64,000 nt of DNA, from positions 27,692 to 91,691 of the forward strand of contig JANQNR010000010.1 in assembly GCA_028279475.1 (NCBI GenBank), written 5' to 3'. Of the stretch, positions 19,280 to 27,866 are shown piece by piece; positions within the stretch are counted from its first letter, which is position 1, and the number at the start of each line of letters is the position of its first letter. Origin of the DNA: Rickettsiales bacterium (GTDB lineage: Bacteria > Pseudomonadota > Alphaproteobacteria > Rickettsiales > UBA998). A program made the translations under genes and the position numbers. The notes below the pieces were generated by a model, which worked only from the letters and a program-made list of their open reading frames with translations, ran no database searches and had not been told where the DNA came from.

Positions 19280-19294
19280 ATCGACGATCAGGAT

Positions 19295-19561
19295 TTACGA
19301 TCCGTGCTCGTGGTCAGCTAAGAAATCATGATAATCGACGCCTGAGGGACAGGTGTCACCGTCATTATTCCCTAGCGTTGATTTAAGGGTCGCAATTACC
19401 TCATCGCTAGAGGCAGTGACCGGATCTAGACCTAGTTCCCAACAAGTCACTTTCCAAACCAGGTAGAAATCACCGGTTTTTCTAACCACCTCCACGGAAT
19501 TAGCTGTACTTGCTAATCCAATTGCAGCTCGGACTTGAACAACTTCCTGTTCAGGTGTCAT
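19295..19561 (-). CDS. Hypothetical small protein, 88 aa
   Basis: Not recognised. It is acidic with no membrane segment. The sequence starts MTPEQEVVQVRAAIGLAS and has a central aromatic stretch DFYLVWKVTCWELGLDP, ending with a short His/Asp-rich tail (DYHDFLADHEHGS) that could bind metal. Two cysteines are present. GGGAT about 8 bp before ATG 19561 may be a ribosome-binding site. The strong terminator directly downstream on the same strand supports this being an expressed, single-gene unit. Codon use is more AT-rich than that of its neighbours. Confidence 0.65.
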   Translation of the reverse strand: MTPEQEVVQVRAAIGLASTANSVEVVRKTGDFYLVWKVTCWELGLDPVTASSDEVIATLKSTLGNNDGDTCPSGVDYHDFLADHEHGS

Positions 19562-19733
19562 AATTTGATCCCAGAACTTTACTAAACAACCTTCTCACCA
19601 GGTGCGCCTAATTGACTCGCCTGCCTTTCCCGAAAGAAACACAAACGAAAACAATAACAGTTATACAAATAATATGTACAACTCAAGCACACCCGGTGAA
19701 AATTTGATATATGTTACCAAAGCGTTGATGGAA

Positions 19734-20039
19734 ATGCAAGTAAGACTCGTACATATAACTCCCCCCTTGAGGGGGAGTCGGAGAGCACACGCCGAAGGCA
19801 GTGCGATCCGGTGGGGGGTAGAGTTCCCTCTCTCGTGATTTCACCCGCTAGCGGGTGCAGCGACGAGAGGGTTAGGGTGAAGGCTTCTATCAGTAACCAC
19901 AAAGCCCTCACCCGACTCGCTACGCTCGTCGACCTCTCCCAAAGGGAGAGGTTTCCCCCACCCAATCGACCTTCGCATTCGCTCGCTCTCTTGGACTCCC
20001 CCTCAAGGGGGGAGTTATATGTACGAGACCTCTTGCAAT
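19734..20039. repeat. 306-bp composite palindrome: one element nested inside another
   Basis: Fills most of the gap 19562-20068, in which I see no gene. Outer arms run from ATGCAAGTAAGACTCGTACA to its near-complement ending GTACGAGACCTCTTGCAAT and include ACTCCCCCTTGAGGGGGAGT-type hairpins and GCGATCCGGTGGGGGG / CCCCCACCCAATCG. The same outer arms form the 131-bp element at 35066-35196. Between them sits a second palindrome (CCCTCTCTCGTGATTTCACC ... GTCGACCTCTCCCAAAGGGA), flanking GTTAGGGTGAAGGC/GCCCTCACCC. It ends 30 bp before secF, so it must lie in or upstream of the secF promoter. Confidence 0.85.
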
Positions 20040-20068
20040 CCTTCGCCCCATCTGACACATAGGGAATC

Positions 20069-21004
20069 ATGGCATTACTCAAGCTCATCCCCCAAAATAC
20101 CCATGTCCGCTTTATGAAATTCAGTCGGGCGGCGGCTATCCTGTCCCTGATACTCATCATCGCCACCATTGGCTGGATCGCTACGCGCGGCATCAACCTG
20201 GGTATTGACTTCGCGGGCGGCATCCTGCTGGAAATCCGTACGGAAGCGCCTGCTGACCTGGCACAGTTACGTCCACTATTCGACGACCCGAAATATGGCG
20301 ACACCAGCCTGCAACATTTCGGCGACGAACGTGAAGTGCTGATTCGGCTGGAAGGTAACCCGGACGCAGAACAAGCCGCCATCGTCGAAGACGCCAAAGC
20401 CGCCCTGACCGATGCGCTGGGAGAGGGCGTCGAATTCCGCCGCGTCGATTATGTCGGCCCCACCGTGGGCTCGGAAATGCTGGAATCCGGGGCACTGGCG
20501 CTGTTCTTCGCCTTTGCCGGGATGCTGCTCTATATCTGGGTGCGGTTTGAATGGCAGTTCGGCATGGGAGCGCTGCTGGCCTTACTGCATGATGCCACCC
20601 TGACCATCGGCTTTTATGCGCTGGCCGGGTTTGAATTCGGTCTCAGCGCCGTGGCCGCCGTGCTGACGGTCATCGGGTATTCGATCAACGATTCCGTGGT
20701 CATCTTCGATCGTATTCGCGAGAATATCCGCAAGCACAATGCCCGTCCCATCAATGAAATCATTGACATAAGCCTGAACCAGACCCTGTCACGCACCATC
20801 CTGACCGGGGTCACCACCCTGCTAGCCGCCGGCGCATTGGCATGGCTGGGCGGAGAAATCATTCGCGGCTTTGCGCTGGCGCTGTGCTTCGGGGTGATTG
20901 TGGGCACCTACTCCTCGATCTATATCGCCGCTCCGTCACTGAAACTGTTCCGCCTCTCCGATGAGGCATTCCGCGAGGAAGAGGAAGCGGCGACTGCTTC
21001 ATAG
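20069..21004 (+). CDS. secF: Protein translocase subunit SecF
   Basis: Accessory subunit of the Sec translocon that uses the proton gradient to aid late steps of export. The 311-residue protein has the first membrane helix (AAILSLILIIATIGWIATRG), the FAGGILLEIR motif of the periplasmic P1 head near residue 50, and five further helices in the second half with the RND signature TVIGYSINDSVVIFDRIREN near 205 and TGVTTLLAAGALAWLGG near 250. SecF is complete. SecD and YajC, normally directly upstream, are absent; the upstream 500 bp is a palindromic repeat and a small gene. SecD must be encoded elsewhere. Confidence 0.95.
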   Translation: MALLKLIPQNTHVRFMKFSRAAAILSLILIIATIGWIATRGINLGIDFAGGILLEIRTEAPADLAQLRPLFDDPKYGDTSLQHFGDEREVLIRLEGNPDAEQAAIVEDAKAALTDALGEGVEFRRVDYVGPTVGSEMLESGALALFFAFAGMLLYIWVRFEWQFGMGALLALLHDATLTIGFYALAGFEFGLSAVAAVLTVIGYSINDSVVIFDRIRENIRKHNARPINEIIDISLNQTLSRTILTGVTTLLAAGALAWLGGEIIRGFALALCFGVIVGTYSSIYIAAPSLKLFRLSDEAFREEEEAATAS

Positions 21005-21189
21005 TATTCGTCACTTAAGGCCAAGCTTGGAATGACGCCCTACATAAACCCTTGCCATCTCCATGATTCATCTTTATAAATAAAGCACTTCTTTTTTTCT
21101 TATGGAGTAAGGGTGCGTTTCTTTTGGAACGTGCCACCTGTTCATTCTGCGGTTACCCCGCAGGACTTATCATAAATCCAGGAGGGTTT

Positions 21190-21378
21190 ATGGCAACTTT
21201 AAGTGAAACTGTAGCGTCTGTTTTTAAGATTTATGATCGGCTATGTTCGGCCCTTGAACAGCAGTCTCATACCTTCTTTAATTTGACTGTCGAGCTTAAG
21301 AAAGAAGTAGAACAACTTGAGGCTGAGAATGCATCTCTCAAAGCTCAGATTGATGAGCTGGAGGAGAATGGAAGCTAA
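21190..21378 (+). CDS. Small coiled-coil protein, 62 aa
   Basis: Not recognised by family. The first half is weakly amphipathic (MATLSETVASVFKIYDRLCS) and the second is a clear leucine/alanine coiled coil, VELKKEVEQLEAENASLKAQ then IDELEENGS, so it probably forms a dimer or binds a helical partner. ATG 21190 is preceded at once by AGGAGGGTTT, a near-perfect ribosome-binding site. An upstream TTG in frame (21124) would add 22 residues with a CSFC pair but lacks such a site. A rho-independent terminator follows at 21405, so this is a discrete small transcription unit. The coiled coil recalls division-associated proteins such as ZapB, but this is only a resemblance. Confidence 0.7.
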   Translation: MATLSETVASVFKIYDRLCSALEQQSHTFFNLTVELKKEVEQLEAENASLKAQIDELEENGS

Positions 21379-21404
21379 CGGCGCTGGCGCTTACAGAAAC
21401 CACT

Positions 21405-21437
21405 AACCTGCTTTCCCATGGATGCAGGTTTTTTTTC
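21405..21437 (+). terminator. Rho-independent terminator of the coiled-coil gene
   Basis: AACCTGC, a 12-base loop, GCAGGTT, then seven or more T in a row, 26 bp after the stop codon of the 62-aa gene. Confidence 0.88.
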
Positions 21438-21452
21438 GTCATATTAGTACGC

Positions 21453-22412
21453 CTAATGCGAATAGCCTTCATTGGGTAACGTGACTGGCTCACCGCTTCC
21501 ATCAATCAACCGGCAGCCTGCCTCCTCCTCAACCGTACCAATCCGTGTGATCGCAACATCCGCCTTGGCGCGCAATACCGTCACATCCATCTCCGGCGGC
21601 ACGGTGAACAGCAATTCATAATCATCTCCGGCAGAAATAGAGGCCTGCCACATGGCCGCATCCGCATCACGCACGGCCTGCGCGGCCAGAGACAACGGGC
21701 ATTGCTCCAGCTCCAACATCATCCCCACCCCGGATGCCGTGCAGAGCTTCTGTGCATCCATCATCAGCCCATCGGAGATATCCATACAGGCAGTAGCGAT
21801 CCCCTGCAGCGCTTGCCCCAACGCAATCCGTGGCGTTGGGCGCAAATAGCGCTGCACCAATGCCGCCTGCATCGCCGGTTCCAGCGGCAGTGACTCGCGT
21901 ATGCAATGCAGCCCCAATGCGGCATCGCCAAGCGTCCCACTGACATAAACGTGATCGCCCGGGCGCGCACCGCATCGTGTCAGCGGCTGCCGCCCTTTCT
22001 TCAACACCCCATGCGCCGTGATGCTCAGACTCAGCGCCGGGCACCCCCGAATCGTATCCCCCCCGCTCAGACCAATAGCAAAGGCATGCTGCGCCTCCGT
22101 CAACCCGGTGCAAAATGCCTCCACCCACGTAGTATCCTGCCGCGCACTTAACCCTAACGCCAGCTGATATGCATGTGGCATCGCTCCCATCGCCGCCAGA
22201 TCCGACACATTGACGGCCAGCGCTTTCCAGGCCAGATCATCCGGGCGGGTATGCGGCAAGAAATGGATACCCTCGCACAGCATATCGGTTGTCACCACCA
22301 GCGACCCCATGCCGGACACATCGACACAAGCCGCATCATCACGTAAACCAAGCGAAATATCGGGATGTGCCAATGGCCGGAAATAGGTAGCAATCAGGTC
22401 ATGCTCACGCAT
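21453..22412 (-). CDS. thiL: Thiamine-monophosphate kinase
   Basis: Phosphorylates thiamine monophosphate to the active cofactor thiamine diphosphate. From ATG 22412 the protein has 319 residues with the AIR-synthase fold: MREHDLIATYF at the N-terminus, LGLRDDAACVDV (metal-binding aspartates), TTDMLCEGIHFLP, NVSDLAAMGAMPHAYQLALGL, GLSGGDTIRG and the late SAGDDYELLFTVP. All family landmarks are present. It overlaps the end of nusB by 8 bp, and the nusB-thiL order is common in alphaproteobacteria. A longer reading from 22511 runs through the nusB end and is not supported by the family. Confidence 0.93.
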   Translation of the reverse strand: MREHDLIATYFRPLAHPDISLGLRDDAACVDVSGMGSLVVTTDMLCEGIHFLPHTRPDDLAWKALAVNVSDLAAMGAMPHAYQLALGLSARQDTTWVEAFCTGLTEAQHAFAIGLSGGDTIRGCPALSLSITAHGVLKKGRQPLTRCGARPGDHVYVSGTLGDAALGLHCIRESLPLEPAMQAALVQRYLRPTPRIALGQALQGIATACMDISDGLMMDAQKLCTASGVGMMLELEQCPLSLAAQAVRDADAAMWQASISAGDDYELLFTVPPEMDVTVLRAKADVAITRIGTVEEEAGCRLIDGSGEPVTLPNEGYSH

Positions 22413-22869
22413 CACCACGGACATCCTGCAGGATTTCTCCCAGCACACCATTGACGAACCCAATATCGGCATCATCCAGGAATGCATCGGCGACGCCGAC
22501 ATATTGGTCAACTAAAATAGCCGTCTCCAGCTTCGGGTGATACAAAGCTTCATAGATAGCGCATAGCAACAGGGCGCGCATCAACAGCCCCATACGCTTA
22601 CCCGTCCAGCGATCACTAAGAATACGCGTCAGGTGCGATTCCAGCGCCTCGCGGTTTTCCTCCACGCCCACCGTCACCCCTTGCAACAGCTTCTTTTCCG
22701 GGGCAATGGGTAATGGGGCATCATCCCCGACTTCCTCCATTTGCCAGGCCAGCATGGCGTCGAGCGTGCCGCCAGCGTGAATCATCCGGGCATAAACGCC
22801 CTGCACAGCCGCTAACCGCGCCGCGTGTTTGGCTTTGAGGGAAGAGTTTATCGCATGGGAATCAGTCAT
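22405..22869 (-). CDS. nusB: Transcription antitermination factor NusB
   Basis: RNA-binding all-helical protein that, with NusE, promotes antitermination on rRNA operons. From ATG 22869 it has 154 residues with the N-terminal AKHAARLAAVQGVYARMI (arginine-rich RNA-binding helix), LLMRALLLCAIYEALYHP near residue 95, AILVDQYVGVADAFLDDADIGFVNGVLGEIL near the C-terminus. A TTG at 22899 would add 10 residues without family support. It lies between tolA (45 bp upstream) and thiL (overlapping). Confidence 0.92.
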   Translation of the reverse strand: MTDSHAINSSLKAKHAARLAAVQGVYARMIHAGGTLDAMLAWQMEEVGDDAPLPIAPEKKLLQGVTVGVEENREALESHLTRILSDRWTGKRMGLLMRALLLCAIYEALYHPKLETAILVDQYVGVADAFLDDADIGFVNGVLGEILQDVRGDA

Positions 22870-22913
22870 GTGCACAGAGGCATAGCGCCTGAATAACAAT
22901 TAAGCCAGAAAAA

Positions 22914-23732
22914 TTAATATAACTGCATCTTCGGATCAAAGTTCAGACGCATCTCTTTCCAACGACTATATTTATTGGCGGGCAGGTTTTTGAGCGGGCT
23001 GCACATTTGCACCGCCCGCAAAGCGCTGTCTGCTGCCGCACGAAACACCGTGTCCGACCCGTATCGCCCACGCTGATCCGACGTCAGTGTCGCCTTAATC
23101 ACGCTACCATCGGCGCGCAGTGACACCTCCACACTGACCACCAGCGTGTAATCATTCGCCGCACCGGCAGGTACGCGCCAGCACTGGATAAACTGGCTGG
23201 TGATTGCATCACGCTCACTCAGGGAAAGCGGCTGCGTTGGGTCGTAGGGCGCATCGGATCGCGTCAGATTTTGCGCCGGTCCTGGATCTTTTTTCGGCTT
23301 CTTATCCTTGTCACCATCCGGATCGCGCGCCTGTTCTTTCAAATCCTTGAGTACCTCATCCAATGCGTCGTCCTGCGGGGGTGTTGGTTTCGGCTTGTCT
23401 TTCGGTTTCTCCGGCTTCTTATCGGGCTTATCCTTGACCGGTTCCTTCACCGGTTCTGGCTTGGGTGCAGGAGGCCTCGGTTTGGGTTTGGACACTGGCG
23501 GCGTTGGTTTCGGCTTTGGCTTTGGTGCCGGTGGCTTTTTCTCGCGAATAATCGGCTTGTCCGACGGCTTCACATTGGTCTTGTCAGTAATCGGCAAATC
23601 CTCCAGCGTAATCACCAATGGCTGCGCCTCGATCTCCCTGTGAAACCAGTCCGGCATCCCGACATAGGCCAGCATCAGCAGGATCAGGTGAATCCCGCCG
23701 GAATAGACGACGCCACGCTGCATCTCCATCAA
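22914..23732 (-). CDS. tolA: Tol-Pal system protein TolA
   Basis: Links the inner-membrane TolQR motor to the outer-membrane Pal system during envelope constriction. The 272-residue protein has one N-terminal membrane segment (GGIHLILLMLAYVGMPDWF), a long Pro/Lys/Glu-rich periplasmic spacer (about 55-150, with many KPKP repeats), and a C-terminal TolA/TonB-like domain (QFIQCWRVPAGAANDYTLVVS ... FRAAADSALRAVQMCSPLKNLP). The two cysteines in that domain may pair. tolQ-tolR-tolA are in order on the minus strand, but tolB and pal do not follow; nusB and thiL do. Confidence 0.92.
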   Translation of the reverse strand: MMEMQRGVVYSGGIHLILLMLAYVGMPDWFHREIEAQPLVITLEDLPITDKTNVKPSDKPIIREKKPPAPKPKPKPTPPVSKPKPRPPAPKPEPVKEPVKDKPDKKPEKPKDKPKPTPPQDDALDEVLKDLKEQARDPDGDKDKKPKKDPGPAQNLTRSDAPYDPTQPLSLSERDAITSQFIQCWRVPAGAANDYTLVVSVEVSLRADGSVIKATLTSDQRGRYGSDTVFRAAADSALRAVQMCSPLKNLPANKYSRWKEMRLNFDPKMQLY

Positions 23733-23744
23733 ACGACGCGGCCT

Positions 23745-24188
23745 TTACCGCCTGCCGGTCAGTTGCTCGGTCACCAGCGCCACCTTGCGAAACCCGGCAT
23801 GGCTGATCTCGCCGACAATGGTCATCACCTCGCCGTAAGGGATGCTTTCATCACCGCGCACGAAGATACGCGTATCAAACTTCTCTCCTGCGATGGCTTT
23901 CAGCTTGGGCACCAGATTTTCAGACTGAATCTTGGTTTCCTGAATAAAGACAATGCCGCCCGGCTTGATGGTCACCGACAGGGGTTCATCCTTGCCTTGC
24001 AGTGAACCGGCCTTGGAGTCCGGCAGATCCACCTCTACCCCGGCGGTCAGCATTGGCGCGGTAACCATAAAGATAATCAGCAGCACTAGCATCACGTCCA
24101 CAAACGGCGTCACATTGATTTCGGTGAATTGCTGCTTGCGATAGCCGTGCCCCCGGCCACCGGCGGACGTCCCCTGCTGCATACCCAT
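23745..24188 (-). CDS. tolR: Tol-Pal system protein TolR (ExbD family)
   Basis: Motor subunit of the Tol system, 147 residues. One membrane helix carries the proton-path aspartate in INVTPFVDVMLVLLIIFMVTAP (about 25-46), the most conserved part of the ExbD/TolR family. The periplasmic domain follows (VEVDLPDSKAGSL, RGDESIPYGEVMTIVGEIS). A Gly-rich cytoplasmic start (GTSAGGRGHGYRKQ) precedes the helix. Its start codon shares a base with the tolQ stop codon (TAATG), a sign of translational coupling. Confidence 0.95.
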   Translation of the reverse strand: MGMQQGTSAGGRGHGYRKQQFTEINVTPFVDVMLVLLIIFMVTAPMLTAGVEVDLPDSKAGSLQGKDEPLSVTIKPGGIVFIQETKIQSENLVPKLKAIAGEKFDTRIFVRGDESIPYGEVMTIVGEISHAGFRKVALVTEQLTGRR

Positions 24189-24958
24189 TAGCGTCGCGCC
24201 TCATCGGCCTGACGTGAGAGCAAGGCCAGAAATTCCACCTCAAAATCTTCAATACTCCCGGCAATCTTGCCCAACTGGCTGGAAAACCGGTTATAGGCCA
24301 GCACGGCTGGAATGGCGGCAAACAGGCCAATCGCCGTGGCCAGTAGCGCCTCGGCAATCCCCGGTGCTACCACCGCCAGCGAGGTGTTATTGGAAAAGGC
24401 AATCGACTGAAAGCTGTTCATGATCCCCCACACCGTGCCGAACAGCCCGACAAACGGGGCGGCGGAACCGACCGAGGCCATAAAACCCAGCCCGCGCTCC
24501 AGCTTTTCCAGTTCCCGGTTACGCGACACGCTCATCACTTTGGCGATGCGGTCAATGCCACTGGGCGCCAGCGCCGATACGCCCCGCTGTCGGGCATCCT
24601 TGCCAGAACGGAACCACTCCTCCATCGCTGCCATAAACACCACCGAAAACGGATGCTTCCCGCGCCGTTTGATCTTTTCATAGAAGGATTCCAGATTGTC
24701 CGCCGACCAGAAATCCTTTTCAAAGCGCGACGCGCGATTGCGTACATCCCCAAAGCGCGCCATTTTCTCGAAAATCAGCGCCCAGCACCAGAACGACGCC
24801 AGCAACAGTGAAATCATCACCGCTTTCACAACGAAATCGGCTTGCAGGAACATGCCCCAGATTGACATGTCATGCATCACCGCCCCTGCCGCTTCAATCG
24901 TCCCGCTGGCAACCTCGCCAACCGCTGCGGATGTTTCCGTGGTTACGTTATTGGTCAT
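24188..24958 (-). CDS. tolQ: Tol-Pal system protein TolQ (ExbB/MotA family)
   Basis: Proton-channel subunit of the Tol motor, 256 residues from ATG 24958, which has AAGGGG about 10 bp upstream. Three membrane segments: FVVKAVMISLLLASFWCWALIF, then GLGFMASVGSAAPFVGLFGTVWGIMNSF (the conserved channel motif) and GIAEALLATAIGLFAAIPAVLAY. A much longer in-frame reading up to 25162 passes through a palindromic repeat and is not used. A second TolQ/ExbB-like protein is at 40711-41526. Confidence 0.95.
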   Translation of the reverse strand: MTNNVTTETSAAVGEVASGTIEAAGAVMHDMSIWGMFLQADFVVKAVMISLLLASFWCWALIFEKMARFGDVRNRASRFEKDFWSADNLESFYEKIKRRGKHPFSVVFMAAMEEWFRSGKDARQRGVSALAPSGIDRIAKVMSVSRNRELEKLERGLGFMASVGSAAPFVGLFGTVWGIMNSFQSIAFSNNTSLAVVAPGIAEALLATAIGLFAAIPAVLAYNRFSSQLGKIAGSIEDFEVEFLALLSRQADEARR

Positions 24959-25015
24959 CTGTGCTACGCCCCTTATGTTTCTCACATGCGTCATTATGGA
25001 TAAGCGGAATCCAAA

Positions 25016-25143
25016 AGTCCCCCCTCCTGCTTGCGGGAGGGGGCTAGGGGGAGGGTGTCCGGTGATTTTCGTAAGAAAATCAAAACCGAAACTGTATGAC
25101 ACCCCCCTCCCAACCTCCCCCCGCAAGCGGGGGGAGGAGTTTT
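25016..25143. repeat. GC-run palindromic element (class A) upstream of tolQ
   Basis: CCCCCTCCTGCTTGCGGGAG plus CTAGGGGGAGGGTGTC on the left and GACACCCCCCTCCCAACC plus a CCCCCCGCAAGCGGGGGG hairpin on the right. Reverse complement of the arm pair in the element at 2528-2693. It lies 58 bp upstream of the tolQ start codon, where it could affect the leader. The remainder up to metW (25144-25246) holds no gene. Confidence 0.85.
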
Positions 25144-25246
25144 GATAGATTCCGACCTTCACCCGGAATGACGCATGTTATTGCAGTGATAGGCAATCCC
25201 CCAAACCGGGGCAAGTGGAAAATGGTTTAGACTTTATTTGACAACG

Positions 25247-25864
25247 CTATGATTCCCGCGACAGCAAAAACACACCCTTTTCCCCGAACAGGTTACTGAC
25301 CCGGGGATAGCGCATCAGGGCACCGGGCAGACCGGAATGGCTGAGCACCACCTGCCGCTCAATGCGCAGCCCCAGCATATCGGCAAAGGCGGTAAAGTCC
25401 TTGAGCGTGCAGAAATGGATATTGGGCGTTTCATACCATTCATAATCCAGCTGGCTGGTGACCGGCATCCGGCCATTCATCGCCAGATACCAGCGATTGC
25501 GCCAATGCCCAAAATTCGGCACGGAAACAATGATTTTCCCCGCCACCCGCGCTGCATGGGTCAGCACCGCCACTGGATCAGCCATCTGCTGAAGAATCTG
25601 GTTGAGGACGATATAGTCATAGGCGCCATCCTGATAGTGCGGTAAATCTTCCTCGACATTCCCCTGCACCACCGACAACCCGTCGGCAATCGCGGCCTGC
25701 ACCTTGTCCTTGCATATCTCGATGCCGCGCCCCTGCACGCACTTATTGTCCGCCAGCCAGCGCAGTAAATGCCCCTTTGAGCAGCCAACATCCAGCACCC
25801 GCACGTCCTGTGGAATCAGGGAAGCGATCGCCTGCAAATTTTCCGACAATGCCGAACGGCTCAT
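25247..25864 (-). CDS. metW: Methionine biosynthesis methyltransferase-like protein MetW
   Basis: SAM-dependent-methyltransferase-fold protein, 205 residues. It has motif [17 protein letters not shown] near residue 20, [48 protein letters not shown] and the MetW-type [45 protein letters not shown]. MetW is thought to work with MetX in making O-acylhomoserine. Its ATG overlaps the metX stop (ATGA), so the two are translated together. Confidence 0.95.
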   Translation of the reverse strand: MSRSALSENLQAIASLIPQDVRVLDVGCSKGHLLRWLADNKCVQGRGIEICKDKVQAAIADGLSVVQGNVEEDLPHYQDGAYDYIVLNQILQQMADPVAVLTHAARVAGKIIVSVPNFGHWRNRWYLAMNGRMPVTSQLDYEWYETPNIHFCTLKDFTAFADMLGLRIERQVVLSHSGLPGALMRYPRVSNLFGEKGVFLLSRES

Positions 25865-27036
25865 ATGCCCACCTCCCGCGCTTTGCCGTCCAAGAACCCG
25901 CCGATCACCTGCATATACTGCGTATCCTCTAACAGGAACGCATCATGCCCGTGCGGCGAATCGATTTCAGTAAAGCTGACATCGGCACCCACGGCGCTCA
26001 ACGCCCTGACAATCTCCCGGCTTTCCACAGTCGGGTACAACCAATCCGTAGAAAAAGACAACACACAAAACGATACCGGCGTCCCGGAAAAGGCGCGCGC
26101 TAACACGCCATCATACGCTTCCGTCATGTCGAAATAATCCGCCGCCTTGGTGATATACAGGTAGGAATTCGGGTCAAACCGCTCGACAAAGCTTACCCCC
26201 TGATGCCGCAAGTAGCTCTCTACCTGAAAATTGGCATCAAAGGAGTAATCTAATGTTTCTCCCTGCTGTAACATACGTCCGAATTTATGTTGCAATGCCT
26301 GCTCGGAAAGATAGGTCACATGCGCCGTCATTCGCGCCACCGACAACCCCTTGGTCGGGAATGTGCCCTCCTCTTGATACGTACCCTTGCGCCAGTCGGG
26401 GTCGGCCATAATGGCCTGTCGCCCGATTTCATGATAGGCGATATTCTGCGCATTATGGCGGGAGGTGGTCGCCATCGGCATGGCACAACGCACATAGTCC
26501 GGATAGGTGGATGCCCACTCCAGCACTTGCATCCCCCCCATCGACCCGCCAATCACGGCGAAGAGCTTCGGGATGCCCAAAGATGCCATCAACCGCTTCT
26601 GCACCCGCACCATATCGGCAATGGTTACCACCGGAAAATGCAGCCCGAGCGGCACCCCCTCCTGCCCCTCATGTTTCGGGCCATACGTCCCCATGCAGCC
26701 ACCCAGCACATTGGAACAAATCACAAAAAAGCGATTCGTATCAATCGGTTTTCCCGGCCCCACCATAAAATGCCACCACCCTGCCTTACCAGTTACCGGG
26801 TTGCCGGACGCCACATACTGATCCGCCGTCAGGGCATGACAAATTAAAATCGCATTGGTCTTTTGGGTATTGAGCGTCCCGTACGTCTGGAATGCCACTG
26901 GAATATCGGAAAGCTCCACCCCACAGGACAGATGAATCGGACGCTCGGCAGCAATCGTCGTGATCTTGCCGACACTGACGCGCCTGCGCGATGCACCGAA
27001 AGTGAGTGTCTCCTGCCGTTCTTGTTCCATTGTCAT
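25861..27036 (-). CDS. metX: Homoserine O-acyltransferase, MetX type
   Basis: Alpha/beta-hydrolase-fold acyltransferase activating homoserine for methionine synthesis. The 391-residue protein has [14 protein letters not shown] near residue 64, the nucleophile elbow [15 protein letters not shown] with catalytic Ser near 160, RISYLS-type lid sequence (here [17 protein letters not shown]) and late Asp and His in FSTDWLYP and [12 protein letters not shown]. Whether acetyl- or succinyl-CoA is used cannot be told from what I see. It may start at ATG 27030 instead. The gap to the divergent chorismate mutase gene is about 55 bp and contains no SAM-II riboswitch that I can recognise. Confidence 0.95.
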   Translation of the reverse strand: MTMEQERQETLTFGASRRRVSVGKITTIAAERPIHLSCGVELSDIPVAFQTYGTLNTQKTNAILICHALTADQYVASGNPVTGKAGWWHFMVGPGKPIDTNRFFVICSNVLGGCMGTYGPKHEGQEGVPLGLHFPVVTIADMVRVQKRLMASLGIPKLFAVIGGSMGGMQVLEWASTYPDYVRCAMPMATTSRHNAQNIAYHEIGRQAIMADPDWRKGTYQEEGTFPTKGLSVARMTAHVTYLSEQALQHKFGRMLQQGETLDYSFDANFQVESYLRHQGVSFVERFDPNSYLYITKAADYFDMTEAYDGVLARAFSGTPVSFCVLSFSTDWLYPTVESREIVRALSAVGADVSFTEIDSPHGHDAFLLEDTQYMQVIGGFLDGKAREVGI

Positions 27037-27091
27037 TGACTTCTGTGCGGTAATGCGTCTTTTTACGGGAATGCACTCGGTGACGCAAGCG

Positions 27092-27781
27092 ATGAAACAA
27101 AGTGACGATTTTCAAGAACAGCTAACAAGCTATCGCGAAGCAATCGACGCGATTGACCGAGAACTGTTGGGCCTGCTGGCCAAACGCGCTGATATCGTCC
27201 AGCAAGTTGGCACCCTGAAACGTTCTCATGGACTGCCCGGCAGCGTCATTCGCCCTGGCCGGGAAGCGAAGATGCTGCGCGACCTGATTAAAGACGCCGA
27301 AGGCACTGCACTGAGCGATACGATGCTGGCAGCTTTGTGGCGCATTATTATCGGCAGTTCCACGGCTTTGGAATCTCCGCTTCAGACACTGACACTGACA
27401 GACGATCCCGTTGCAGCAGCGCTGGCAGCTGATTATTTCGGCCCGGAGGTGCCCCACCGCAATATCCGTGAAGCCGACCTGATTGAGGAAACCTTGCGTC
27501 ACCCACACGCCATCGCCGTGGTTCCCTATGATGCAGCCGGTGCCTGGTGGCCACATATCAACCTGCCGCTTCGGGTCTTCGCCTGCCTGCCATTCACCAA
27601 CCCGACACCGACTCACTTGGCCATCGGGCATGTTACTCCAGAGCCCACCGGAGACGATGCCTCGTTATTTTATGACACAGATAGTAACGAACTTATCTGT
27701 AAAGAAGGATTCCTAAGTGAAACTGATGGTAATGCGGGAGAGCATTACCTGGGTAGTTATGCTTTACCGCTACGTATTTAG
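27092..27781 (+). CDS. Chorismate mutase (AroQ type) with an extra C-terminal domain
   Basis: Rearranges chorismate to prephenate for phenylalanine and tyrosine. From ATG 27092 the protein has 229 residues. Residues about 8-90 form the helical AroQ domain ([56 protein letters not shown]). The other 140 residues ([20 protein letters not shown] ... [16 protein letters not shown]) resemble the first part of a prephenate-dehydratase-like or regulatory fold but lack recognisable catalytic motifs. Such fusions beside metX occur in alphaproteobacteria. Other ATGs at 27053 and 27071 are possible; none has a strong ribosome-binding site. It is divergent from metX. Confidence 0.82.
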   Translation: MKQSDDFQEQLTSYREAIDAIDRELLGLLAKRADIVQQVGTLKRSHGLPGSVIRPGREAKMLRDLIKDAEGTALSDTMLAALWRIIIGSSTALESPLQTLTLTDDPVAAALAADYFGPEVPHRNIREADLIEETLRHPHAIAVVPYDAAGAWWPHINLPLRVFACLPFTNPTPTHLAIGHVTPEPTGDDASLFYDTDSNELICKEGFLSETDGNAGEHYLGSYALPLRI

Positions 27782-27866
27782 CCTAGATTTTAACTTAATT
27801 ACGCACCGTTAGTAATAATTTTACCGATCATACCGTACACTCACGCAATATGTAGCTAGCCTGAAT

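Noticed and set aside
19602..19838. 78-codon reading frame before secF
   Set aside because: Its second half is the palindromic repeat and it has no ribosome-binding site or domain.
21124..21189. TTG-started extension of the coiled-coil protein containing a CSFC motif
   Set aside because: The strong ribosome-binding site directly precedes ATG 21190, and the motif is half of a zinc site at best.
24959..25162. In-frame extension of tolQ by 68 residues through the palindromic repeat
   Set aside because: TolQ proteins start near the first membrane helix, ATG 24958 has a good ribosome-binding site, and the extension encodes repeat-derived sequence.
27031..27091. SAM-II riboswitch upstream of metX
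   Set aside because: Only about 55 bp separate the divergent genes and the expected conserved riboswitch sequence is not seen.
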